Assembly: GCA_963765265.1 (NCBI GenBank)
Contig: CAVXVN010000008.1
Location: 248,001 to 312,000, forward strand
DNA: 64,000 nt
DNA from: Bacillus_BD sp963765265
Lineage (GTDB): Bacteria > Bacillota > Bacilli > Bacillales > Cytobacillaceae
Direction of reading: 5' to 3'
A program made the translations under genes and the position numbers. Under the pieces are notes generated by a model, which was not told the DNA's origin, ran no database searches, and saw only the letters and a program-made list of their open reading frames with translations. This document shows positions 17,498-26,135 of the stretch, in pieces (the first letter of the stretch is position 1; each line of letters opens with the position of its first letter).

Positions 17498-18403
17498 TTG
17501 TATAATGTTGCTGAAAAGACTAGAAAAGAATTATTTGAGGAATATGACAAAGAAATTGAGAGGTTTGGGGATTTAATAAAAGAAAACAATATTCAAATAG
17601 AAATTGAGTTGAAGGAAACTACTAGTAAGGAAAATCAATTGTTAATCGATATCAAGAATGGTAAAGAGTTCTTAACACATGTAGAAAATATGATCGAAGA
17701 TATAAAATCCATAGAGATCATACGTTTTGTGAATGAAATGATTCCTTTTCAATCAAATCATAAAAAAGCTAGTTTTATTAATGGCTGTGCATTAAAGCTA
17801 GAGAACTTAGTCAAAATTAGAATCCAAAAGCAGATTTCGGAATTAAGAGAGAATGCACAACCTTTGCATCTCCTGTCAATCAGGCATTTGCAACTCCCTG
17901 AGCTTGATTCAATTCCGGAAATCCAACAGAAAATGGATTCTTTTTGGTTCAAAAGCAAATATCAAAAATCATTACAAATCACGCGTGACCATGCCAATGT
18001 TTGGGTAGAAAATATGTATAAAGACTATATAAATCTATTAACCTTAATTCATAATGAAGGAACACAACACATACAGCAATTATTAAATGAGAAAGATGCT
18101 CTAAAACAAATGACAGACGCAACCTTACAAATGCTGCAAAACACACGATCCAATAATCAAGAAAAAAGAGATCTTCTTACTAAACAGCAAAAGGAATTGA
18201 ACACATTGTGGCAACAAGATTGTGAACATGCTAAGAGGCTATCTACTTATTTTATCAAACATTGGCTTTTGTATAAGGAAGAACTTGAACAGAAGTTCCT
18301 TCATGTATCGGTTGAAGAACGTTGGCTTGTTTCACAATATTTACTGCTCCTACAGCAAGATGGTGAAAATATTATTGAATCTATGAATATAGGAGAATCA
18401 TAA
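17498..18403 (+). CDS. Hypothetical coiled-coil protein (first of pair)
   Basis: I do not recognise this 301-residue protein. It is almost wholly helical, with charged heptad-like stretches around residues 10-70 and 195-240, and a middle part, residues 120-190, that is less regular (LQLPELDSIPEIQQKM, FWFKSKYQKSLQ). It has no signal peptide or membrane segment. The start is a TTG with no clear ribosome site, six bases after the small upstream ORF, so it may depend on coupling. It is followed after only three bases by the second coiled-coil gene; the two are surely one operon. Confidence 0.7.
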   Translation: MYNVAEKTRKELFEEYDKEIERFGDLIKENNIQIEIELKETTSKENQLLIDIKNGKEFLTHVENMIEDIKSIEIIRFVNEMIPFQSNHKKASFINGCALKLENLVKIRIQKQISELRENAQPLHLLSIRHLQLPELDSIPEIQQKMDSFWFKSKYQKSLQITRDHANVWVENMYKDYINLLTLIHNEGTQHIQQLLNEKDALKQMTDATLQMLQNTRSNNQEKRDLLTKQQKELNTLWQQDCEHAKRLSTYFIKHWLLYKEELEQKFLHVSVEERWLVSQYLLLLQQDGENIIESMNIGES

Positions 18404-18406
18404 AAG

Positions 18407-19066
18407 ATGACTAAAACAGAACTCCCAACAAAAAATGATTACAAAAACGCAATAAATGAATTAAAAACGCTAAATAACGAGATTTTTTATGATGATTTTA
18501 AAACAAGAATAAAGAATTTAGAGAGTCATTTTGAGCAAGTAAATGATTTTGTTCAAAAACTTTCCCTTTCCGATCAAAATAATAGAGAATATTTAGAACA
18601 AAATAGAGCCTATGTGACATTGGTAAAAAAACAGATTGCTGAAACAGAACAACAATTAACTGCTAATACAGCCTTGCTACAACAAATGGATGAACGCTGG
18701 GAACAGCTAATGAAGTCGTACGAAACAAAACTTCAAGTTCATGAACAAGGATTGAAAAACATTCTGGTCGTTCGCGAAGAAGCATTGATCAACAAATTGA
18801 CACAACAACAAAATAATTGGATTCAGAAACAATATGAAAATGATGAATTACATCATGCTGAAATGAACCAACAGCATGAAATAATCGTTGCTTTATTGAA
18901 GGAACAGCGGAAACAAAACGAAGAAATGCTAGAATATATTTCAACGCATATTTCGAGTAAACAAGACTTAGTTGGCATTGAAAAGAAAAATCCCATTAAA
19001 ATGAATCTATTATTAGGTATAGTTGCTTTAGAAGCTATTTTAATTTGTGTTCAATTTTTCTTTTAA
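18407..19066 (+). CDS. Hypothetical coiled-coil protein with C-terminal membrane anchor (second of pair)
   Basis: This 219-residue protein is unrecognised. Residues 30-190 form a long amphipathic helix rich in Gln, Glu and Lys (AETEQQLTANTALLQQMDE, QQNNWIQKQYENDELH). The last 22 residues (MNLLLGIVALEAILICVQFFF) are one hydrophobic segment ending the chain, so it is probably tail-anchored with the coiled coil in the cytoplasm. GGAGAATC precedes the ATG. Together with its partner it looks like a membrane-tethered scaffold or sensor, but that is inference from shape only. Confidence 0.75.
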   Translation: MTKTELPTKNDYKNAINELKTLNNEIFYDDFKTRIKNLESHFEQVNDFVQKLSLSDQNNREYLEQNRAYVTLVKKQIAETEQQLTANTALLQQMDERWEQLMKSYETKLQVHEQGLKNILVVREEALINKLTQQQNNWIQKQYENDELHHAEMNQQHEIIVALLKEQRKQNEEMLEYISTHISSKQDLVGIEKKNPIKMNLLLGIVALEAILICVQFFF

Positions 19067-19268
19067 AATACCCTTTTAGCATAAAAAATTCCATCAGTGG
19101 GGGTATTACAGCCTGTTAAACCGGGATAAAAAATGCCAAAATAAACATTTTCGTTCTCTGAGTTATTTAAATTTTACAATTCATTAACCTTTATTACTCT
19201 AACGCTACGTTATAATGATAAAGACCTTGTCAGCTATTTACTATTTATTTGATTAAAGGAGGTTTAAA

Positions 19269-19832
19269 ATGTTCGCTGGTCACTTTGGAGTTGCCGCAGC
19301 AGTCAAAAGTAAAACACCAGAATTGCCATTATGGTCGTTAATTGTAAGTTCTCAATTACTTGATATTGCCTATATTCCCTTTAGTTTAGCCGGTATAGAG
19401 AGAATGGAGCCTGTGGGTGACGGAGGTTACGGCAACGTGATGATTTATGCCTTTTATTCACATTCCTTAGTAGGAGCGCTATTACTTGCCCTTCTTGCAG
19501 CAGGCCTTGCGGGGAAATTCTGGGGAAAGAAAGCAGCGAAGATTACAGGTGCTGTTGTATTTAGTCATTGGATACTTGACCTCATCGTCCATCGACCAGA
19601 TATGCCAATTCTTCCAGGAAATATAGGGAATTTACCATTACTTGGTTTTGGTCTATGGCAATACGTTCCTGCAAGTATGTTTGTTGAATTTCTTTTAATT
19701 GCTGCTGGTGTATTTTATTATTTTCGATATGTTCTTCAAAATGCTTCTCCAAAATCAAAAGGAAAAAAGATGGCTGCTGGATTTGCCATGACTGCTTTCC
19801 TCCTTCTATCATTTGGAACTAATTTTATATGA
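19269..19832 (+). CDS. Membrane-bound metal-dependent hydrolase-like protein (YdjM/DUF457 type)
   Basis: The 187-residue protein begins MFAGHFGVAAAVKSK and has about five membrane segments. The histidines in AGHFG, YSHSLVG and FSHWILDLIVHRPDMP lie at membrane edges as in the LexA-controlled YdjM family. The reaction is not known. AAAGGAGG sits before the ATG and TATAAT lies near 19210. A hairpin follows between it and the convergent gene. Confidence 0.8.
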   Translation: MFAGHFGVAAAVKSKTPELPLWSLIVSSQLLDIAYIPFSLAGIERMEPVGDGGYGNVMIYAFYSHSLVGALLLALLAAGLAGKFWGKKAAKITGAVVFSHWILDLIVHRPDMPILPGNIGNLPLLGFGLWQYVPASMFVEFLLIAAGVFYYFRYVLQNASPKSKGKKMAAGFAMTAFLLLSFGTNFI

Positions 19833-19862
19833 TCACCAAAGACATGATTCAATGAAGAGTAG

Positions 19863-19911
19863 AGAGAGGTTCTTTTATTTCATAATAAAGAAACATAAGA
19901 ACCGCCCTCTG
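19863..19911. terminator. Possible shared terminator hairpin
   Basis: AGAGGTTCTT pairs with AAGAACC-CCTCT between two convergent genes; T runs are weak on both strands, so confidence is limited. Confidence 0.4.
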
Positions 19912-19915
19912 TAAC

Positions 19916-20218
19916 CTACATAACATTATTCTCATCCAGATAATTCTTCTTGAAGCATGAATTTTCTGGATGAGCATCAAATTCTCTATATAGCACTTCC
20001 CATTGGTTATACAGATTAATAGCAGTCTGAAATGCTTCCATACTGTCCAGATTTAAATCCTTCTCTAATCCCTCTCTTAAATAAAGACACGAGTTCTCCC
20101 ATTCTTCTAAGCTTTTTAAATCAAAGAGTTTCGAAAACCTAGGTTTTATTCTTTCCCAGTTCATATGAATATTATTACACCATTCCAATAGGTAAATCGA
20201 GTATTCTTTATCCTCCAA
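19916..20218 (-). CDS. Hypothetical protein, about 100 residues
   Basis: An acidic helical protein (MEDKEYSIYLLEWCNNIHMNW.., LREGLEKDLNLDSMEAF..). TTG 20218 fits the GAGGGTGA ribosome site better than the TTG two codons earlier. No family, motif or membrane segment is recognised, and no operon partner. Confidence 0.6.
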   Translation of the reverse strand: MEDKEYSIYLLEWCNNIHMNWERIKPRFSKLFDLKSLEEWENSCLYLREGLEKDLNLDSMEAFQTAINLYNQWEVLYREFDAHPENSCFKKNYLDENNVM

Positions 20219-20434
20219 TTCCAATCACCCTCACTTAAGAAAATTACTCTTGGTTTTTTCATTAAGATTTTTTTACATTACCAACATAACCCCATAATAT
20301 GTTTAATTAACGTCAAATGACTTACTATTCATACAAATTCAACTGTATAAAATCAGGAAAAGGGACAAATACTCACATTATTAAGGATCAATATGAAAAA
20401 GTTTAAAAACCATAACATTAGAAAGGAGAATAGG

Positions 20435-20542
20435 ATGCATTGGTATGAAAAGTTAAATCAATATTTTCATGGCGAATCTTTTCAACCCGTCGACGAGGTT
20501 CTAACCTGTTTCTTAGAATCTAATAATGAGCAGTTCATTTGA
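20435..20542 (+). CDS. Small ORF of 35 residues, function unknown
   Basis: GAAAGGAGAATAGG precedes an ATG that reads MHWYEKLNQYFHGESFQPV and ends ESNNEQFI. The N terminus resembles the start of some GNAT acetyltransferases of bacilli (xxWYEKLNxYF), but nothing of the domain follows, so this may be a remnant or a true small protein. The remaining 220 bases up to the azoreductase terminator hold nothing clear. Confidence 0.4.
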   Translation: MHWYEKLNQYFHGESFQPVDEVLTCFLESNNEQFI

Positions 20543-20692
20543 AAATCTATAACTTAATTAAACAAGGTTGTTTCAAATACTGTCTAACATACACAAAATC
20601 AGATTTGTCTAAGAGCCGTAAAGAATTCAATACTTTTTGAAAACTTATACATTAAACTTCACCTGAACATTTTAAATATATAATTAATACAA

Positions 20693-20734
20693 AAAAATGT
20701 AGTAAAATCTAACTTTCAGATTCTCTACATTTTT
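20693..20734 (-). terminator. Terminator of the azoreductase gene
   Basis: AAAAATGTAG pairs with CTACATTTTT around an inner AATCT/AGATT stem; the minus strand continues with T. Confidence 0.8.
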
Positions 20735-20760
20735 AAATTACATTACTTGTTTAACATTAA

Positions 20761-21394
20761 TTATGCTGTTACTGCTGATAAACTTTTTGCTACTTCTGCA
20801 ACTTTTACTAAACCGTCAGCAATAATTTGATCTGCTTGATCAGGTGCGGTAGCATGTCCTTCGATAATCACTTCATTTACAAGTTGCATACCGAACACAC
20901 CACTCATAACATTTTTAATATAATTAGCAGCCATTTCCATTGGTGCTGCTTCTGGTGTTGAGTAAATGCCTCCACGTGCATTTAGAACGACAGATTTCTT
21001 GTCCGTCATTAATTGTACAGCTTGTCCATTTTCATCATATTTGAATGCATAACCAGCTTGGTATACATAGTCAATAAACGTGTGTAATTTTGCAGGAATC
21101 GTTAAGTTCCATAATGGGAATGCGAATACCACTACGTCTGCTGCTGTTAATGCGTCCATTGCTTTTTGTTTTGCAGCAAGAATACGTTGTTCTACATCTG
21201 TCATTTCTTCGCCTGATTCTAAGTTTACCAAATGCATTGAATAAATCTTGTCCCAAATAAGGCATATCTTCTGCAAATACATCATAAGTTGATACATTAA
21301 CACCTTCTACGTTTTCCATAAACGTTTCATACATTTTACTTGATACAGCTTCTGAAGCTGGACGGTTATTTGCTTTTACTACTAATACATTCAT
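20761..21394 (-). pseudogene. azoR: FMN-dependent NADH-azoreductase, frameshifted
   Basis: The first frame gives MNVLVVKANNRPASEAVSSK to FNAFGKL, and the second continues ESGEEMTDVEQRILAAK with the flavodoxin-like blocks VVVFAFPLWNLTIPAKLHTF, GYAFKYDENG and NARGG, ending SLSAVTA. Joined, they give the full 210-residue AzoR that reduces quinones and azo compounds with NADH. The length of 634 is one over a multiple of three; an extra base near 21220 (AAACTTAGAA) repairs it. Probably an assembly error. ATG 21394 follows AAAGGAGATT. Confidence 0.85.
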
Positions 21395-21525
21395 TATATT
21401 ATAAATCTCCTTTAGTTATCCTATAGTTTTATTATCTTTAATTAATAATATCTTAGATGAGCATTTATTTCAATGTAATAAATTTAATTATTTTATACAC
21501 TCGGATCAGAAAAGTCAGAAAAATT

Positions 21526-21555
21526 TGATATTTAATATGTTTATTTGTTATAATA
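21526..21555 (+). promoter_or_regulatory. Sigma-A promoter of the guanylate kinase-like gene
   Basis: TTGATA (21526-21531) and TATAAT (21550-21555) are separated by 18 bases, about 55 bases ahead of the start codon. Confidence 0.75.
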
Positions 21556-21611
21556 AAAGAAATATAGATTTCTTTAATCAAGACTATATTTTTTAATGAG
21601 GAGGCCGATCT

Positions 21612-22202
21612 ATGTATCAAATCAAAGAAAAAGAAAAAATATTCATTTACACTGGACCAGATGGATCAGGAAGAAAAACTCTTTCAAAAATGGTCGCAAC
21701 TACATTTGATATGGAAACTGTTCTCTCCTACACCACACGGCCGCCCCGTCATTATGAACAAGATGGTGTTGACTACCATTTTGTCGATGAAGCTACCTTT
21801 ATAAACATGCAAAACCAAGATGAGTTTCTTGAGAGTGTTGAAATCGATGGTTTCCATTATGGCATTCGTGAACAGGATATTGTCAAAGCATTTGAAAATC
21901 ATAATCTCGTTTATTTGACTTTAAATCCTGAAGGTACAGAAAAAATGAAAAAGATGTATGGGGAACGGGTTATGCGTTTTTTCATTTACGCTGACCGTGA
22001 TACAGTTATTCGTAGACAAAAAGCACGTAAGGATAATGAAGAAGATATTGAGCGCCATATGATTCATTATGATGAAACCATGAGCTATAAAAATAAGTGT
22101 GAACATGCTTTTGAAAATTATGATGCACCACAGGTTTCTTTTCAGATTAGTGAAGTGATTGAATCTTTCTTAGAAAGAAACTTTATTGTAACCGATTACT
22201 AA
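21612..22202 (+). CDS. Guanylate kinase-like protein
   Basis: The 196-residue protein has a P-loop variant GPDGSGRKTL near residue 15, the GMP-binding SYTTRPPRHYEQDGVDYHFV near 38, and EIDGFHYG near 76, as in guanylate kinase. It differs from the housekeeping Gmk (GPSGVGKGT) in having GRKT instead of GKGT and a shortened second half, so it is a paralogue with possibly altered activity. AGGAGGCC precedes the ATG. Its own promoter and terminator make it a single-gene unit. Confidence 0.85.
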   Translation: MYQIKEKEKIFIYTGPDGSGRKTLSKMVATTFDMETVLSYTTRPPRHYEQDGVDYHFVDEATFINMQNQDEFLESVEIDGFHYGIREQDIVKAFENHNLVYLTLNPEGTEKMKKMYGERVMRFFIYADRDTVIRRQKARKDNEEDIERHMIHYDETMSYKNKCEHAFENYDAPQVSFQISEVIESFLERNFIVTDY

Positions 22203-22220
22203 ATCAGGATTTAAAAAGGA

Positions 22221-22266
22221 CCATTGAAGGGATGTAATTGTATGATAAACCTTCAATGGCTTTTTT
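22221..22266 (+). terminator. Terminator of the guanylate kinase-like gene
   Basis: CCATTGAAGG/CCTTCAATGG with a 19-base loop is followed by CTTTTTTAATTTTTT. Confidence 0.85.
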
Positions 22267-22290
22267 AATTTTTTCTCCCTTACGTAAGGT

Positions 22291-22400
22291 AATGGGGGCT
22301 TTTCGCCGTACAAGATGTGCTGATGCAGACTTGCGATATGGTTTTTCTTAGGCGCTGCGCGACAGTACGCTCGCGTATGTAGTCTGCATTATCCCCCATT
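22291..22400. repeat. GC-rich imperfect inverted repeat, about 110 bp
   Basis: AATGGGGG (22291) pairs with CCCCCATT (22393), and GATGCAGACT (22322) with AGTCTGCAT (22381), enclosing a GC-rich core (GGCGCTGCGCGACAG). It is far richer in G+C than its surroundings and has no coding frame with a ribosome site. It lies in the 390-base gap between the kinase-like genes. It may be a mobile repeat of the REP/BIME kind or a structured RNA. Confidence 0.5.
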
Positions 22401-22635
22401 GATGCAGGTTCTTTCCTCGATTTTCTCGAAATCTTGAGGTAGGAGTCATACTACCCGTTAAGACAGGGATACATCCACTTCTTTCTATACAATCTCATTT
22501 TTTTTCAAAAATTCATAATGCATATCTTTAGATCTTACATACGAAGAAAGTTATACTTCAAGAAGGAAAGCATGTATTTTTTATTAAAAAGGCATGAAAG
22601 TAAATGGATTGCATTTACTGAAGGGAGATTTTATC

Positions 22636-23244
22636 TTGAATCATTACTTTGAACTTGCCGAAAGTATTACATTTGTAGATCGAAATAATAAAAAGGAGAT
22701 CTTCTCAAATGATCCTAATTTGGAGTTTATTGGAAAAGGGAGAAGTGCGATCGTTTATAAAATACGTGGAACGAATAAAGTATTAAAAGTGTTCTATCCG
22801 CAATTTTCTCATATAGCAAAAGAAGAGGGAGAAATTTATCAAGAGCTACAAAACATTTCTTATTTTCCAACCCTTTATGAAATTGGAGAGAATTATATTG
22901 TGATTGATTACATAGAGGGGAACACACTTTTTGAGTGCTTATTGCAGGGTATTCAAATTAATCCAGACATTATTGGTGAGGTCGATTATGCATTGAGTTT
23001 AGCCAAACAGAGAGGGCTTAATCCATCAGACATACATCTGAGAAACCTTATTTTAACATCTAAAAATCGGATCCAAGTCATTGATGTAGCAAGGTTTAGA
23101 CAAACAAAAGATTGTACACAATGGCGCGATCTCAAAAAATCCTTTTATACATTCTATCAAAAACCCTTTTTTCCAAAACGAATACCTGAAAGAATACTTA
23201 ATTTCATTGCCACTTTATATAAGAAAAAAATCATACGCTTGTAG
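22636..23244 (+). CDS. Protein kinase-like protein (YrzF/YbdM type)
   Basis: A small Ser/Thr kinase fold: glycine loop GKGRSAIVYKI near residue 33, the lysine in KVLKVFY near 48, the catalytic loop PSDIHLRNLIL near 133 (SDIH replacing HRD) and VIDVARF near 152 in the place of DFG. At about 203 residues it lacks most of the C-lobe, as do YrzF and YbdM. TTG 22636 is favoured by GAAGGGAG at good spacing; an ATG at 22594 would add 14 residues. Activity on protein substrates is inferred. Confidence 0.75.
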   Translation: MNHYFELAESITFVDRNNKKEIFSNDPNLEFIGKGRSAIVYKIRGTNKVLKVFYPQFSHIAKEEGEIYQELQNISYFPTLYEIGENYIVIDYIEGNTLFECLLQGIQINPDIIGEVDYALSLAKQRGLNPSDIHLRNLILTSKNRIQVIDVARFRQTKDCTQWRDLKKSFYTFYQKPFFPKRIPERILNFIATLYKKKIIRL

Positions 23245-23334
23245 CTGAGCTGTCTAAAATCACCATTCAATGAGCAAGTGCCCTAACGATTTCATCACTG
23301 AATGAACATATAGAGAACAAGAATGCAAAATAAC

Positions 23335-23358
23335 CGAAGCTGACATAAGCCAGCTTCG
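23335..23358 (-). terminator. Terminator of the SDR gene
   Basis: A perfect CGAAGCTG/CAGCTTCG stem is followed on the minus strand by GTTATTTTG. Confidence 0.7.
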
Positions 23359-23366
23359 AATTCAGG

Positions 23367-24092
23367 TTAAAATGGATTTGTTCCCAATAGACTTGCTGTT
23401 TTTACATAAACACGTGGATTTAATTTTAATTGGGCAACAATAAATTCAGCAATATCCTCCGGCTGAATATATTTCTCCTCTTTCCCATCAGGAATTAAAT
23501 CAGTTTTGACTGCAAGTTCTGTCGCTACCGTACTAGGCGTCAAAGCCGTTACACGGATATTGTTTCTGCGAACTTCTTGAGCTAATGATTCCGTTAGACC
23601 AATGACACCAAATTTAGATGCACTATATGCACTAGATGTGGCAGCTCCGTTTAACCCATTTGTCGAGGAAATATTAATAATATCTCCAGCATTTTTTTCA
23701 ATTAATTGTGGAAGAACGGTTCGAGTAACATAATAGGTACCCATGATATTGACGTCGATAATTTTCTTCCATTCTTCTGGATCCATTTCTAAAAGAGACG
23801 CAAATTTTCCAATTCCAGCATTATTAATTAAAATATCTGCCGGTCCCAATTCATTTGTCAATGTACCAATACCTTGTTGTACTTGTTCTAATGAGGAAAC
23901 ATCTACTGCTGCGTAGGCAACTTTAACTCCTATACCTTCAATTTCGGTTGCAACTTCTTTTAAAGCACCTTCTGTTCGTGCAAACAAACCAACGTTTACA
24001 CCTTCATGGGCTAGTGCAATCGCAATAGCTCGTCCAATTCCTCTTCCTGCACCTGTTACAAACGCAACTTTTCCTTTTAGTGATTGTGCCAA
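23367..24092 (-). CDS. Short-chain dehydrogenase, 3-ketoacyl-ACP reductase-like
   Basis: The 241-residue SDR has the cofactor motif VTGAGRGIGRA near residue 10, NNAG near 89, the catalytic Ser-Tyr-Lys (INISSTNG near 137, YSASK near 152) and the C-terminal RVYVKTASLLGTNPF typical of Bacillus FabG-like paralogues. TTG 24092 is preferred because AAAGAGG lies at good spacing; ATG 24101 adds three residues. The gene is divergent from gpx. It is unlikely to be the housekeeping fabG, which sits in the fatty-acid operon. Confidence 0.85.
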   Translation of the reverse strand: MAQSLKGKVAFVTGAGRGIGRAIAIALAHEGVNVGLFARTEGALKEVATEIEGIGVKVAYAAVDVSSLEQVQQGIGTLTNELGPADILINNAGIGKFASLLEMDPEEWKKIIDVNIMGTYYVTRTVLPQLIEKNAGDIINISSTNGLNGAATSSAYSASKFGVIGLTESLAQEVRRNNIRVTALTPSTVATELAVKTDLIPDGKEEKYIQPEDIAEFIVAQLKLNPRVYVKTASLLGTNPF

Positions 24093-24240
24093 TATAAACA
24101 ACCTCTTTTCTTAAAGTATCCTGAATACCTTTATATTATAGTATTCTTGTATACAACGTAACCATTTTCTTTTACAAAAATTTCTATCCTATTTAACCAA
24201 GCCCTCCGAAAATAACTAAATACTGTAACTTGCTATTCCA

Positions 24241-24279
24241 AATTAAATCGTTTAAGATTTAATCGTAAGCGATTTAATT
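24241..24279. promoter_or_regulatory. Candidate operator upstream of glutathione peroxidase
   Basis: Perfect 10-base arms AATTAAATCG and CGATTTAATT are separated by 19 bases, with a further TTTAATCG copy between them. It lies in the divergent SDR-gpx intergenic region and resembles AT-rich operators of MarR/OhrR-type repressors, such as the one encoded just downstream. The link to that regulator is inference. Confidence 0.5.
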
Positions 24280-24325
24280 ACCCATTTCATTTTATATATC
24301 AAACCATTATTTAGGAGGAAAAAAT

Positions 24326-24802
24326 GTGAATTCAATCTATAATTTCACTGTACAATTGCCAAATGGTACAGAAAAATCATTAAATGAATATGAAGGAAAA
24401 CCACTTATTATTGTGAATACAGCAAGTAAGTGTGGATTAACTCCTCAATTTAAAGGACTACAAGAGCTATATGATAAATACAAGGATCAAGGCCTTGAAG
24501 TTTTAGGGTTTCCTTGTGATCAATTCAATAATCAAGAATTTGATAACATTGAAGAAACGACTCAATTTTGTCAGATGAACTATGGCGTCACCTTTACGAT
24601 GTTTGCAAAAATTGATGTAAATGGCGACCACGCAGATCCCTTATTTACGTTTTTAAAAGAACAGAAAAAAGGTGTCCTATCCAAAAATATTAAATGGAAT
24701 TTCACAAAGTTCCTGATCGATGGGAATGGTCAAGTTGTCGAACGATATGCACCAACAACAGATCCTGCTAAAATGGAAGAAGATATAATCAAAGTATTAT
24801 AG
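24326..24802 (+). CDS. bsaA: Glutathione peroxidase family thiol peroxidase (BsaA-like)
   Basis: The 158-residue thioredoxin-fold enzyme has the peroxidatic cysteine in NTASKCGLTPQ near residue 36, PCDQFNNQE near 70 and KWNFTKFL near 130 with the conserved Trp and Asn. In bacilli these reduce hydroperoxides with thioredoxin or bacillithiol. The start is GTG 24326 behind TAGGAGG. It is followed by an OhrR-like regulator after 36 bases, so both are likely under the same peroxide control. Confidence 0.9.
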   Translation: MNSIYNFTVQLPNGTEKSLNEYEGKPLIIVNTASKCGLTPQFKGLQELYDKYKDQGLEVLGFPCDQFNNQEFDNIEETTQFCQMNYGVTFTMFAKIDVNGDHADPLFTFLKEQKKGVLSKNIKWNFTKFLIDGNGQVVERYAPTTDPAKMEEDIIKVL

Positions 24803-24838
24803 ATCCCTTCAATCGGAGTTTTAGACAAGGTGGTAAAC

Positions 24839-25282
24839 GTGGAAAACTTTCTATCATTAGATAAACAACTTTGCTTTGCGGTCTATGAAACCGCCAGTGA
24901 ATTTAATAAGCTTTATACAGCGGTCTTACAACCCTTTGGATTAACCTATCCTCAATATCTTGTTTTATTGGCTTTGTGGGAGAAAGATGGAGTCACTGTG
25001 AAAGAATTAGGAAAAAGATTGAATCTGGGTACAGGAACATTAACTCCCATGATTACTCGAATGGCTGAACATGACTGGCTTAGAAAAGAACGTTCAAAAA
25101 TAGATGAAAGAAAAGTGCATATAAATTTACAGCCGAAAGCTCTCGAAAAACAGCGGGAAATTACGCAAAAAGTTACAGAAGAAATCCTATCCTGTCATAT
25201 CGAGTTGCAAGAATACGAACAACTCATGCAAAATTTAAATCAATTGCATCAGAAATTAACCAGTCGAAAAAATAGTAGTTGA
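24839..25282 (+). CDS. ohrR: MarR-family organic-hydroperoxide sensor (OhrR-like)
   Basis: The 147-residue winged-helix protein has the OhrR sensing cysteine in LDKQLCFAVYETA near residue 12, then LTYPQYLVLLALWE, GTGTLTPMITRM and DERKVHI of the DNA-binding wing. Only one cysteine near the N terminus suggests 1-Cys oxidation with a low-molecular thiol. GTG 24839 is chosen since AAGGTGG precedes it. In most bacilli ohrR sits by ohr; here the partner is glutathione peroxidase. Confidence 0.85.
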   Translation: MENFLSLDKQLCFAVYETASEFNKLYTAVLQPFGLTYPQYLVLLALWEKDGVTVKELGKRLNLGTGTLTPMITRMAEHDWLRKERSKIDERKVHINLQPKALEKQREITQKVTEEILSCHIELQEYEQLMQNLNQLHQKLTSRKNSS

Positions 25283-25286
25283 ATAA

Positions 25287-25336
25287 CAAATACCAGGTGC
25301 ACCCTATTTTCGGGTGGCACCTAGTATTTGTTTATT
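25287..25336 (+). terminator. Terminator of the gpx-ohrR operon
   Basis: CAAATACCAGGTGC-CCC pairs with GGG-GGCACCT-GTATTTG and is followed by TTTATTG. Confidence 0.85.
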
Positions 25337-25367
25337 GATCCTCTCCACGAAAAAGGAGAAGCGAAAA

Positions 25368-25398
25368 AAAAGCCAGGTTTATTCCCTGACTTTTCATT
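25368..25398 (-). terminator. Terminator of the Spo0E-like gene
   Basis: AGTCAGGG pairs with CCTGGCT (one wobble) and eight T follow on the minus strand. Confidence 0.7.
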
Positions 25399-25431
25399 TG
25401 CTCGTTCTCTATTCGATATATAATATTTTAT

Positions 25432-25683
25432 TTAGATCTTAACCATTTCTTTAAACTGAACTCCTGTATGATTCCGAGTATCAAATAGTTGATCCTGAAA
25501 AAGAATCATTTTTTCTTCAATATATTCATGAACGAGGAAATTTAACTGACAAGAATAGGATATATAGTCTGAACTGTTTGGTCCATTTTGTGCATATAAT
25601 TCGCTTAAAATAGCCTTAATATTAAATATTTCCATTAAGAGTTTCACATTTTCACTTTGAACAAATTCTTTAGAATCCATCAT
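25432..25683 (-). CDS. Small helical protein, possibly Spo0E-like
   Basis: The 83-residue product reads LLMEIFNIKAILSELYAQNG near the start and YSCQLNFLVHEYIEEK in the middle. This spacing resembles Spo0E-family aspartyl-phosphate phosphatases (helix, G/N turn, SQxLDxLI helix), but the SQxLD core is replaced by SCQLN, so the call is weak. The start ATG pair at 25683 follows AGGTGT. The 450-base region to its right holds no supported gene. Confidence 0.5.
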   Translation of the reverse strand: MMDSKEFVQSENVKLLMEIFNIKAILSELYAQNGPNSSDYISYSCQLNFLVHEYIEEKMILFQDQLFDTRNHTGVQFKEMVKI

Positions 25684-26070
25684 ACACCTCTTAGTTATTA
25701 GATTTTTTCAATACATTTTGTGGAATGCATGATGCTAAAACCTCTCAAAACAACGGTGTGAGTTGCTGCTAATTCCATATCCAATATGATCGTAACATAG
25801 ACCATTTTTAATGAGAATATGCCTAAAAAAAGTTAAATTATTACAAAAATTCCATCATACTATTAAAATAGTATTTTGTTCATTGTAGTTTTTTTGAAAC
25901 TCTTCAATCATTGGATTTCAGTTGAGACAGTAACAACAATATTTTAAAACCTTCCTATATTATAATAATAGTGTCTCAAAAAATAAAAATACTCTAAAAA
26001 TTACATTTTCGCGAAAAGCAGTCAGGATCATACGGTTGGAAATCATCTGAAATACTTTTATATACATTAC
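25684..26070. other. Intergenic region without a supported gene
   Basis: AT-rich, with stops in all frames; holds the promoter of the small gene to the left. Nothing else is visible. Confidence 0.5.
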
Positions 26071-26123
26071 AGAACAAAAGGGTGAGGCACAACTTTCAGT
26101 CTTGTGCCTCACCCTTTTGTTCT
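26071..26123 (-). terminator. Very long perfect hairpin ending the ABC operon
   Basis: A 22-bp perfect stem (left arm 26071-26092, core AGGGTGAGGCACAA; right arm 26102-26123) with a 9-base loop. It is 13 bases past the permease stop. The T tract lies within the stem. Confidence 0.75.
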
Positions 26124-26135
26124 ATTTTATTAATC

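Noticed and set aside
26071..26123. 22-bp perfect stem considered as a transposon end or small RNA
   Set aside because: It is single in the window, lies just after an operon stop and is adequately explained as a terminator.
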